Position numbers and translations under genes: made by a program. 64,000 bases of DNA. It comes from Monarcha castaneiventris obscurior. Lineage: Eukaryota > Chordata > Aves > Passeriformes > Monarchidae. Below are positions 24,571 to 35,800 of this stretch, piece after piece (position 1 is the first letter of the stretch; each line of letters starts with the position of its first letter). The stretch is taken from the NCBI GenBank assembly GCA_026261815.1, contig JAMPIT010000682.1, forward strand, positions 1,808,001 to 1,872,000, written 5' to 3'. The notes under the pieces were generated by a model. It was not told the origin of the DNA and searched no databases. It saw nothing but the letters and a program-made list of their open reading frames with translations.

Positions 24571-27500
24571 GTGCCTTCAGAAATACTCTTCCATGCTGAG
24601 AAAAGGAGAGTGAAACTCTCAAAGGTCACCCTGCCTGCCCACCAGCACGAAGACCTGGGTGGGATGTAATGGTGTCAGGAGCCATTCAAGACCATATTTA
24701 AAGCAGAGATGTATTTTACAAGATTTTAGTTAAAGGAAATGCAAAAATACTATTATTTTTTAAATTTATATAAATCTGTCCAATCCCACCTCCATTTCTC
24801 ACTAGCTTATGATGATATAGTCTTGGGACCGCAGAAACCAAAATATTCAGGCACAAAAAATGGCTTTGGACTTTTCACTCCTTCTGTCTGTAACACAGCT
24901 TTCATTTCTAGAAAGCAGAGAAAATTACCCTGAAAATTTTGGTAAAATCCTTAAACTCTGATTTTTGAGGTGTTATGCACACACTGAACAGGCAAAGCTG
25001 GAGCGTGGCCTAAACAGACGAGTCTGGTGAGAAACCCAAATCAGAAATTCCTATGAACAGTTTCTCCCCGACTCCACACCCCCATCATTACGGTTGTTAT
25101 TGTAATTATTGTGGTGGTTGTTATTATTTCACCAGTTCTGATGTTTACATTTAATCTCCATCTGCCAGGCAGCTGCTGCAGAGCGGGGATCCTCTGCGTG
25201 CGTACAGCTACTTTGGTGACCCGAGTAATTACAGAAGTACTTCATAGCTTCTCCCTTCCCTAGGCACCGTGGAGATGACATCCCTGAGACAGCAGGATAC
25301 GGGTTTGGTCTGTGACTGTGGATCATCACTAAATTGTTTCCTGAGCTCCTGTCACCACCCTGCAAAGATTAATGCGAACGGAATGAGAAGCAGAGCTTCT
25401 CCTCTCAGGCCCTTCCACTCCTGCTGCTCACAAAGGAGGATGAGCACTCCCCACGTGCTCTCAGCACTTGAGGCAGGGCACAGGAGCCTGGCAGGTGAGG
25501 GAGAAGGGGCAGGTCATGGCACACTGAGGCACAGAGGGCAGGGAATTCGCCGGCAAACTGAGCGTGCACTTCTCCAGGCTCTTCTGAGCCTCAGTTAGGG
25601 ACAGCCCTTTACCAAGAAATGCACATTTTTTTCTACCTTGCTTTGTGCTTACCCAGACCACGTGCTGAATGCCTTGGGCCAAGCAGCACTCAACCCCAGA
25701 AGGCAGAGCTGGGGCACAGGTGAGCCCAGGCCGCTCGTCCCTCTCCACACACAGACACTCAGCCCTGCCACGTGAGGCCACTCAGCTTATAAGCAGCTCC
25801 AGGGGTCAGCCACGCTTTTGAGATGATTTATGCACTGATCTCCTGGAGGTTCCTCAGGTTTTCTTTGCTCCCCAGACAGGAGGAGCAATAACTCTCAGAG
25901 CTTCACAAATTTATGAGGCGCAGTGCACGTCACTGCAACCACGGTTAGAAACATTGAGGAGCTGGATCCAGCTAGCTATTTATAGAGGGACACAGGAGCA
26001 CCTTCCAAATCACTGAAAATGCTCCAGGCTGACTCGTTTTGTCACTGGAACGAAAGGATGGGATTTCAAAGAACCTGGTCCTGTAAATCTGCACCTCCGA
26101 GTACCCGACGGGGCAGCAAAGAGCAGTGGCCAGAGCCTCTGGTCAGATTCTTGTGGGGCACAAAGGGAGCTACATCCATCAGTCAGTGGAGGGGTGGTGA
26201 TTTGTGCCAGTGGAAGAGCTGTTGCCCTGGGGGAAAACGTTTTAGTCACACATTCCAGCTCATCAGGAAGTTTCTCCTGCAGAGACACTGCAAGATGCAT
26301 GTGTGTGCATGTGTGAGGGTAGCAAAATTTCCTTCTTTACATATTTTTTTTTTTTTCTTCTCTGCAGCTGGGTGGGAACAGCTTCATCCAAGCTCCTTAA
26401 AGACTGTTTGACAGCTATCCAAACAATAGATCTTCCCCTGTCTTCTAGTTCCATGCTCTGGTGTTCCCATCTTTCCATGTTCATGATGCCCACTAAGTCT
26501 ATCCTTGCAGGGCCCCCACCTTTCCCACTTCTCCATGCCCAGTGCATCCCATTAACGTTGTGTCCTGCATTATCTACCTTCCACAACTCTGTCAGGCAGC
26601 ACGTCCTGGCAATGGAAACAAAATTTAGTGCCACAGCTGCCCTCATAAGGGATGAGCAGCCCCACTGTCATTGCCACAGGTTGGGAAATGTTCAGGAGGT
26701 GTCCTTCCATCGCATTATTTCTTTCTCTTTTTGCAAAAATATTCTTAATAGTACTCAGGGTCTTATTGTGTTTATTCAATCTTTCTGGAGATAATTCGAC
26801 AGCATTCCTAATCTTTTTCTGCAGCAGCATGAAGTACTAGAGGAAACAAGGGTTGACAAGTGTGGGTGAGGAAGGAGAAGCTGACAAAACTTCTGTGGTT
26901 TTTTGCAGCCCCCTTGACAGAGAGGAACAAGCCACAGGTGTGCCATTGAACAAAATAGGTGTTTTTGTAAGAAAGGGAGCAGTACAGCTCTGGGCATCAT
27001 GTGAGCCTCAACCTTTTCTAAACTAAGGTTGAGGAGAACCTGTAACAAGACTTTGTGTAACAAGAAAGAATATTGAACCAGCACAAGTCCACTGACAGTT
27101 GAAAACTCTTTATTGCCTTGTTTATATCTCTGGAAAGGCACAGGAAGGGGAAAAAACTCCGGTTTTCAGGCAGGAGCTGGTGGTAGAATACAACAGGGAA
27201 ACAAGACAGCTACTGTGGGATGCCTGCAGGTCTAAAGGCATGATCCAGCTCTCTGGCACAGGGGTATTTTTCATCAGGGTAGCGTGAAGTGCATGCCCTT
27301 CTTTAGGATCCACAGTCAGTGAGACTCCCTGGTATGCCTCCTGGGCTGCAGAAGGTGAGAAACCGAGCCTGGTGAGGTCATGGAAAAACACCAGGGAAAT
27401 GTTGCCTGACATGCTCTGCCTTTGCTCAGCCTGTGCTGTTTCTGTAATCCTGACCTCATCCTTCTCTCCGGTGTCCAGCCTGGATCCAGAGACGGTAACT

Positions 27501-28116
27501 GAAGCTTCTCATCTCAGTTGCCTGCCCCTTTACCAAGCTTCAGAGGAGCTGTCAGTAAAGGCATTGACTCCCTGACACTTCTGCTGCTTGGCTGAGGTGC
27601 CACCAGGCTTCAAAGCCCCCTTCTCTCTGCACCTCTCTTCCAGGTCCACAGGGAGGAGATAACTCAGCTTTAATCCTTCTTGGTCACTGTGTCCCCATTT
27701 GGCACCCCAAGCGTTCTGTCAGCACTGAAGAGAAATCAGAGAGCATGGATTCCTGCTTAATGAAGTGCCCAGATGCTGGAGTACCAATTGTCCTCTGTGC
27801 TCATAGGGGTGCGTTTGTGGGACTTGGTGGAACAGGAATGCATGGAACCCAACAGGGCAGCACAGCCAGGACAGGTGAGAGCATCCCTGAGGAGAAGGGA
27901 CCTGCTCAGCCCTGCCTGCTCCACCCTCCACAGGCCTCTGGGCACCTCCACGGAGGCTCCAGTCAGGGGAGGCACAGAATTTTGGGGTACAGTCATGAGG
28001 CAAAACGTGATCACTGCCCTGCCAGCCCGTGGTGCCTGTCCACAGTGCTGCCCACAGACGGGACCAGGGTGTGAAGGAGAGCTTGGAGTCGCCATCCAAG
28101 CTGAGAGCAGGTGCCA

Positions 28117-28483
28117 AACCCCAGGGAAAGGGGCATCACCCCAGGGAAAGGGCATCACCCCAGGGAAGGGGCATGACCCCAGGGAAGGGGCATCACCCCA
28201 GGGAAGGGGCATGACCCCAGGGAAAGGGCATCACCCCAGGGAAAGGGCATCACACCAGGGGAGGGGCATCACCCCAGGGAAAGGGCATCACCCCAGGGAA
28301 AGGGCATCACCCCAGGGAAGGGGCATCACCCCAGGGAAGGGGCATGACCCCAGGGAAGGGGCATGACCCCAGGGAAAGGGCATCACACCAGGGGAGGGGC
28401 ATGACCCCAGGGAAAGGGCATCACCCCAGGGAAAGGGCATCACCCCAGGGAAGGGGCATCAGCCCAGGGAAAGGGGCATCACC
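28117..28483 (+). repeat. 19-bp minisatellite, about 19 copies
   Basis: The unit is CATCACCCCAGGGAAAGGG with variants (CATGACCCC, AGGGAAGGGG, CACACCAGGGGAGGGG). The unit is 19-20 bp. The variant block around CACACCAGGGGAGGGG occurs at 28251 and again at 28384, 133 bp or seven units apart, pointing to block duplication. No stop codon occurs in some frames, which produces a spurious repetitive open frame. Confidence 0.95.
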
Positions 28484-29302
28484 AGCTCTGCTACACGGTC
28501 GGAGCCGCTGGTGCTCCCCAGCCGAGGTCCCTCTCAGCCCCCATGGGCGATCTGTGACACATCCACAGAGCGAATTCTTGGGACCCCTCTTAATCCTATA
28601 ACGCATCCCGATGGAGCGGCCGGAGACGGGGTGAAGGTGATTGTCCTTCCCAAGCAGGAGAAAGGGAGCTGCTTTCCAAGCAAAACTGAAACCTTCCGTT
28701 TCAAATCGAGCTCTTAGTAGCGCATTGTCCCCAAACAAAGGCCGTCGCTGTCAGGACTAAGAGCAAGTGACACCCGCTGCTTTGATTTGCGAGGAGATTC
28801 CAGCCAGAGAAATGCTCCTGCACGGCAGGTTTTGCATTCATGGAACCGGCACCTCCCAGCAGAAAACCTTGCCTATGGAAAGTTTCCAGCCGTCATTGCT
28901 TTGGAAACAGCGCTTGGGGCAAATCACACTGCCACATCAACACTGAATCATGCCTCAGATGGAGATAGAAGCCTACAGGGTTTCCAGAGCAAGCTTTTTT
29001 TCACCACACCCTCCATTCAAAAAAACCCTTTTTCCACTTCCAGTTCTTCCCAGGGCAATGAGCATTGTTAGGAGTGTTTACATTGCTGCTCCCTGCCAAA
29101 TTAACATCATCACTCTCACCACCGCAGGAGCTTCTGGGTGATGCTAGCTACTCACAAGCAGCGTTTTCAGACGCACTAAAAGCAAACAGGATATATGGCT
29201 GCATTTAACTACCACTCTGCTTCAACAAGCAAGAATCCTGAATTCTCAGCTTTGTGAAAAAGCCAGAATATCAGATGCCTCCCAAATTTCTTGAAAGCAG
29301 CT

Positions 29303-29416
29303 TGCTTTGAGCACATATTTTGTTGCTCTTCGCTCTTTCAGGTGTCATTCCACAGCCAGTGCTGTATCAGAAGGTAGTGAGAAGTAAAGAACCACCTAAA
29401 ACATCATTATGGTGAC
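29303..29416 (+). repeat. 114-bp direct repeat, copy 1
   Basis: This copy is identical to 32748-32861 except for four single-base differences by eye, with no gaps. It starts at TGCTTTGAGCACATATTTTG and ends at ATTATGGTGAC. I do not recognise it as a known avian repeat. Confidence 0.9.
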
Positions 29417-30539
29417 CCAGGTCTACACGGAACATTTCGTGACCCCTTTGCCCACCTTGAACCTCCTGTGAGATTCGCCTTCCCCAGGTTCCTGCTCTCT
29501 GTAGGAGCAGGACAGCACTGCCACAGCTGACTGAAACAGGAGTCATTCCGTGGCGTAGAAAACTGAGGACGATTCATCTGAACCTTACCCCCAAGCCTGA
29601 CCTTTAAGACTGTTTTCCCTCTCCCAGCTGCGTGTGCCAAGTCTCGATATATCATCATCACCAGGAAATATGCAACCGCACTGGAGGAGGAAAATAACTG
29701 GGAGACATGTGAGTAACTGAGACAATGCAGAGCTGCCAAATCTGTGACAGCTGCTGGGGGCAGCGCTATGGTCTGACATCCAGGTAAATTATCATTTTGG
29801 TATGTATTTTCCTGTGGGCACAGGAATCGGCACAAACATACAAGGGATTTTTTTTTTTTTTATCATTATTATTACCACATTGTGAAGGAAGCATTGAAAG
29901 CTCCATTTCACCAGTGGCTGTTTTCTGGAAGGGGGAGAAGACTGGTGGTGTCCCTCCCAAACACTCTGAAGTGGGTCAAATGAATGCTAAATCTACAAAA
30001 ATGCTAAATCTACAACTCCTTAGCCTGCCAGAACATATTTTAAATTAGCTTTTCCAAAGTTTTCTAAAAGCCCTCAACAACAATAACAGCGGCCTAAAGA
30101 CTGTAAACAAAGTGTCTTTTCCATGCTGAACAGCTTAAGAAAGAAGGAAAGTGAGAAAAAAAAAAGACAGAATGGGAAGAGCAGTGGAGCACCAAGGCTG
30201 TCCCTGTCTCTGTGGGGACAACTGCCCACGCCTGGTTTGAGTGCCTTGTGGTTTCAGCAAAACCTCTGGCTCAAGCCTTGAGCTTTGCCAGGCAGGTTTC
30301 TGGCTGGTCTCAGCCCGTGCTGCTCTGTCTGGTCTCCATCACCCTGTAGGATGAAGCACTTTCCCTGCTTTTTGTGTGCTGAGTGAGTCCCTGCAGCTCC
30401 ACAGGAGCATAGCCCGGGCCTCTGGTGAAATGCACAGCGCTGCCCGAGGGACTGAGCTTCCCCAGGCTTGTTAAAACCAGCCTCTCAATATCCTGCAGCC
30501 TGCCTGGGAAGTTTTGGCCAAGCTTCGTCAGTGAGATAG

Positions 30540-31090
30540 GATGAAATATACCATCTTGTGGTGGAAATATTAATTAGTTACTGTTTCTGAAGTGTACTAG
30601 ATGTTATGGTGTCTCTGTCTCTTCTTATCTGCAATATGGGCTTTCTGGCCCTCCTCTCTACCCCAACCAATATTTCATATAAACCTGGAGTGCAAAGTCT
30701 GCGCTGACACATTACAGGATGAGCCAAGTGACTATCATTCAAATATTTATTTCATGAGAAGTAAGAACATTTTGCACTTTTCTCCAGAACTCTTTCAAAA
30801 TCAGCTCATTTCTTCTTGTTGGAAGAGAGCCCATTGTTCATTTGACACTAAAGATAGAGCTTTGCTGTTTTCTTTTAAGTCAGCATTTGGAGGGTGGACA
30901 GCAGAGAGGGAGTTAAGCTTTATTATGCTGCCTTGTCAAAAGGATACAACATTATGCAAAAGGAATGAAGTGGAACAAAAAATTTGCTTTCTTTTCCACA
31001 AGCTCTCTCTCACTGGCATACAGTTTTCAAACGATATTCCTCCTTTGCTTTGTCTGGTAGATTGGATTTCAGATGACGGTGTCAATTAAA
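30540..31090 (+). other. Candidate conserved non-coding block with 162-codon open frame
   Basis: This repeat-free, balanced-composition block holds an open frame from ATG at 30601 to TAA at 31089, coding 162 residues with no recognised domain. It also contains an octamer-like ATGCAAA beside GGAATG (a TEAD-type core) near 30953-30966 and CAAATATTTATTTCATGAG. The text resembles vertebrate conserved enhancers more than a gene, since no splice context or homology is visible. Confidence 0.25.
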
Positions 31091-31579
31091 TGGCAAGAGC
31101 ACCTTGCTGCCTCAGGAAGCAGCCACCAGTATCCTCTTGCCCTCAAAATTTCTAAATTAATGGGGCAGAGGGGTGGTGCTGTTTGTCTGGCTTTAAATCT
31201 CTCTTAAATAAGCATCTGAACAGCTTAGTGCTGGAGCCTGCAGTCTGGAATGAACAATATTCCCCCAGAGCAAAGGCAGGCAGAGTTGTCACACCCTCAG
31301 GAGGGCAGGAGGGGCCCAGAGGCACAAAGTGATCTGCCCGAGGTGACACCGAGCCTGAGTGCAGGAGCAGGGACCCAGGCTCACAGCTCCCCTGCCTTCA
31401 AACTGGAGGCAAACGCAGAGGGACGGCATGATCCACCAAGAGAAAAGAGGGACAGATGGTTGTTTTCCTCCGTGGCTTTGCAGGATAAACCAGGAAACAC
31501 TGAGGGATGCCCCTCCTGATTTGTTTTTCTAACAACGTGTCCCTACATCCCAGCTGCTCGGCTCGCTGCAGAATGCTGT

Positions 31580-32034
31580 GCAGGAGCACAAATCCCACCA
31601 GGAGCAGCTGAGGGAGCTGGGAAGGGGCTGGAGCCCCGGGAGCAGCTGAGGGAGCTGGGAAAGGGGCTCAGCCTGGAGAAAAGGAGGCTCAGGGGGGACC
31701 TTGTGGCTCTGCACAAGTCCCTGACAGGAGGGGGCAGCCGGCGGGGGTCGGGCTCTGCTCCCAGGGAACAGGGACAGGAGGAGAGGGAACGGCCTCAGCC
31801 TGGGCCAGGGGAGGTTTAGTTGGATATTAGGAGGAATTTCTTCCCAGAAAAGGTTGAAAACCATTGGAGCAGGCTGTCCAGGGAGGTGATGGAGTCACCA
31901 CCCTTGGAGGGATTTAAAAGATATGTAGATGTGGCACCTGGGGACATGATTTAGTGTTGGGCTTGGCAGCGCTGGGTTAATGGTTGGACTTGATGATATT
32001 AAAGGGTTTTTTCAACCTAAACAGTTGTATGATA
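31580..32034 (+). mobile_element. CR1 LINE, 3' fragment with internal tandem duplication
   Basis: This plus-strand CR1 3' end runs through the last part of the reverse transcriptase frame and the 3' UTR to GTTGTATGATAG at about 32025-32036. It is close to the copy at 2485-3110 in reverse orientation. Near its 5' edge the string GGAGCAGCTGAGGGAGCTGG occurs twice about 40 bp apart (31600-31660), a local duplication not normal for CR1. Confidence 0.9.
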
Positions 32035-32199
32035 GCCAACAAACTATTTCTTTGTGTGCTTATCACCCTTGAAAGAAGAACCCCTCATGGCTGGACGTAG
32101 CTTGCACAGTGAGGGACTCCAGGCAGACTCCCAGTGCAATCCCGAGCTGGGTGTGATTAACTTCCCTGCACCTTTGAGGAATAGCACCAGGAAATTGCT

Positions 32200-32510
32200 A
32201 ACATTGTAAATTGTCTCAAACATGCACTTACTGAAGCCTTTAAAGAGCAATTACTATATGTTAACTGAACACCCATCAACTGTAAAAACAGCAGTTATGT
32301 GGGTTTAATAGGTATATAAAGGAGGAAATCTCACCACCCTGCAATTAGTTCTAAATCACATAAAAAGTGTAACTTGTACACTTATTGCTTATTAATACAT
32401 AAAACATGTACAGCGTGTTAAAACATTTAATTAGCACGTACCTAACAGGCTAAAAGTTAAGTACCAAATTATGACTAAAATGCTGCTGAGCTCTTCATTA
32501 GCCATGTGAA
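32200..32510 (+). other. Candidate conserved non-coding block
   Basis: This AT-rich unique stretch has repeated TTAAT/ATTAG cores (GTTTAATAGG, CAATTAGTTC, TTATTAATAC, TTTAATTAGCACG, TTCATTAGCC). No coding potential or repeat is recognised. Confidence 0.25.
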
Positions 32511-32747
32511 ACCACCCCCCAACATGCAGGGCTCAGATTGTCCCGGGAATTAGGTGCTTTCAGCTACTGTTCAGTGATTTTAGATCGGGGACAATGATAC
32601 TCTGCCCATTTCCACTGAGTCCAGAATCCCCTCACAACACAGGATATTCCTGAGAGAGCTAGGAGGCAGAGATGGGAAGAGATGCTCCTGAGCAAAGTCT
32701 ACAGTCCTCACCTCCATGAGGCTGTGTTTGAAAATCTAGGCAGATTT

Positions 32748-32861
32748 TGCTTTGAGCACATGTTTTGTTGCTCTTCGCTCTTTCAGGTGTCATTCCAGAG
32801 CCAATGCTGTATCAGAAGGTAGTGAGAAGTAAAGAACCACCTAAAATATCATTATGGTGAC
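32748..32861 (+). repeat. 114-bp direct repeat, copy 2
   Basis: This is the second copy, in the same orientation, about 3.4 kb from the first. Its right side is followed by a partial echo of its own end: ACCTAAAACATCATTA recurs at about 32878-32893. Confidence 0.9.
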
Positions 32862-35800
32862 ATCCATTTAGGTGACGACCTAAAACATCATTAGGTGTGA
32901 GCAGCAATTCACACTGTGCTGATCTCCACCAGGGGCTATCAGCACATCGGGACAGAGAGGAGGGTCCTGTGGAGAAGGTCCTAGTGATGGAAGAGGAGAT
33001 CAGGGGTGAATGACATCAGCAGGAGGGTTTGTGGCAGAGGCCATGGAAGAGGGGAGCCAAAACTGGAGGGCTGGAGGCCTCCAGCATCACCAGGAGGGAA
33101 GTGAGGGACTGGATATTACTGAAAAAGTAGGAAAAGGGGGTGAGGGCTGGCAGAGCAGGGGGTAGGGCTGCAACTTGGACCTGCAGCCAGGGTGGATTCT
33201 TACCAGGGATCCCAGAGGCAGGAAAATAATATCTGATGTGTGCCATTGGGAACGCCACCCCATCCCACAGTCTGTTGACAGAAGGAAACCACAATGCAGA
33301 ATTACCCTTTGTTTAGTCTAAGTCAGCTGCCAGCGTGCACATACACCACATGAAAGGCAAAACCTGAACACGTTCCCAGAACGTCTTCCTGAAAAAGCCA
33401 TCTGCTGCTGCCCGAGCTAATGTTACCATCCTCCCCACCACAGCGAGCTTTGGAAGCATAAACTCCATTTTCCAAGCGAGATAACATCCTCACCTCAGCT
33501 TCAAGCCTGCCGAGGGCAGTCCAAGAGACTTGTAGGGTTTCCCCGCTTGCACAAGGAGGTGGTGGGGACATCCAGACAGCCCCCTGATTCCTGTGGGGTA
33601 GGTCTGGAAGTGGTTGGTCAAACAGAAAGTCCAACAAGAGAGGGCTTTCTCTTGGTCCCAGACAGACAGAGGCACAGTTGCTTCTCCCCAGAATGTGATG
33701 GCATTTTATTCACCTAGATGGTAAATCCCAATTTATGGTACCCTGCCAGACTGAAAGATTAAAAAAAATATTAAAATTAATTATTTAAAAAGATTAAAAG
33801 TTGTGTGACTTTCATGCACAAAGATTTAACTTGGAGCGAATATTTAACCTAAAGTTAAGTCCTTTCCATTTCTGAATGTCTTCAGGCTAAGGCCATGGAC
33901 AAGGACTCAAATCACCAGAATTTACTTTTGGGTTATGATAGAATTCCTCAAAACAACATTTCCTCTACTTCTTATACCAGTTTTTTCTAGCAAAAAGGGA
34001 TGATAAACCCTTTTTCTGCTCCAACAGTAAGACACAGCTTGTTTGTCCTTTATATTGTAAAATTTTTTTCTGTAAAGTCTTTGTGCTCTGTTCCTTCTAG
34101 AGGAAACACTACAGAAATCCTTGTGTGACATGACTTCTTTATGCTATTGTCATGTAAAATAGATTATTGTCTCATTCCATTTTTCTTATTCCATCCTCTA
34201 ATTACTCTCTTTGAAAGAGCATTAGCGGCAAAGGATAGTAGCATGAAATACTAACAGACTTCTGCTCAAACTCTATCTACTCTTGGTGAAAAGAAACATT
34301 AGATTCAAAATAACTGAAATACTTCGTGAACAACAAAAGCCTCTCTAGTGCAACTGATCCTCCATGAAAGGGACCTTGAAATGGTGATAGGAGATATTTA
34401 TACATAGTTTTAAGCCCTTGTCTGTCACTGGACTATAAACAGGAATTAAAGTTTAGGGGTTTTGAATGCAAGTTTTTACAACTCTTCCTGCTTTGAGAGA
34501 CTCAAAGTCTAAATATTAAAGGTTTAGTGAGTGTTATTCATGACACAGCTAAGTTAATCAAGAGGGGACCATCACTACCTTTAAAAGAAGGAGATCCCAG
34601 CCTGAAACTGGAGACAACCTGGACTAACTAAAGCTGTGCTGGAAACCTGCACAGAGAACAGGATTCCCCGCTGCTCCGGGTCAGCCGAAGACAGTTGAGA
34701 AAACTTTGTGTGCATAAGAACCAGCCACAGAATGGTGTTCCTGGTATTTGCAGAAAATGTGGCTGAACACAGAATTAGTAAACCCCCACAAAGCAGAAAC
34801 TCACCTGAGTGCTGGAGAAGAGCCCCGCTGCACCGCACCCTTGATATTTCATTTACAGCAACTGCTGGTGCTCAGTTCAGGATGGGACCTCTTCTGAAAT
34901 TTAATCTGGACATTTAAACTGAGAAATCTTGGAAACTTGTCTCGTTCAAGGTTCCAATTTTGCGTGAAAAATGAAGTGATCATCTCTTCCCTGAACATTT
35001 TATCCACCTGGTAGCACAGCACTTCTCCAGTGCTGACTGGTGAAGGTGCACGATCATGCCTCTATTTGAATTTGGAGTGTACAATCACAGAGCTTGCTCT
35101 CAAGGATGACACTGAGGAGAAGGTCTACCTTTTTTTTTCACAAAACCAGGTGAATTCTCTCGATCTAAGGCTGTCCCAGAATGCAGAGTGTCCCTGGCAA
35201 CAGCCCACTGACTCAGAGACAGCACCCATTTGATATAAATTAATGGGAGGGAAAAAAAACCATCTTGTTAGCTTTCCAATTACATTACATGGAAAGAAAT
35301 CTAGGTTACAGCACAAGACCCTGCAGAATGAGGTCCTAATTGCTGAACATGCACTTTTAAATGGATTAAATAACAACATACATTTAATCTGATGGTGAGA
35401 ATAGAATTATACTTTTGTTGCTGCTGTTCATTGAGTCATTTACATGGGATATGCTATCAACCTCTGATCACCTGTCCTTCCTGCTCTTGGTTAACAGGAC
35501 AGAAGCACAACCAGTTCCTCAGAGAAGGATCAGTCATTTTTAAAGCTGTTGACCCCCAAAAATCTTTTCTTCTGCCATTGAGCTGAAGAAGCACAAGTCC
35601 TGTTTGCAGCACCTCCCAAACAACCATAATAATGTCTCCTTAAATAGCCCAGCTCCTACCAGCCACATCCTGGCCAGAGTTTTCCAGCTGGCTCCCAGAG
35701 CAATCCTGTGAGGGAAGGTGGAAGAGGAGCTTACAGGAGCAGCTGAGGAACAGGGGGAGCAAACATCATGTTCTAACCTGTTTTCCAGGAGGATATTCCT

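Larger units (their letters stand above)
20571..28116. other. Intergenic, nothing coding recognised
   Basis: Minor features are a G-rich run at 21302-21320 and a cluster of TAATTA-like sites at 20960-21007, plus short homopolymers. No gene or transposon is recognised. Confidence 0.65.
28484..31579. other. Intergenic between minisatellite and CR1
   Basis: This interval holds copy 1 of the 114-bp repeat and the candidate block with a 162-codon frame. A small tandem repeat, ATGCTAAATCTACAA twice, lies near 29983-30015. Confidence 0.65.

Noticed and set aside
28117..28483. CRISPR-like array
   Set aside because: The direct repeats are contiguous with no unique spacers, and this is vertebrate DNA.
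27773..28601. Gly/Lys/Pro/His repetitive open frames, collagen- or antigen-like
   Set aside because: They are translations of the 19-bp minisatellite, whose unit happens to lack stops; no gene context.
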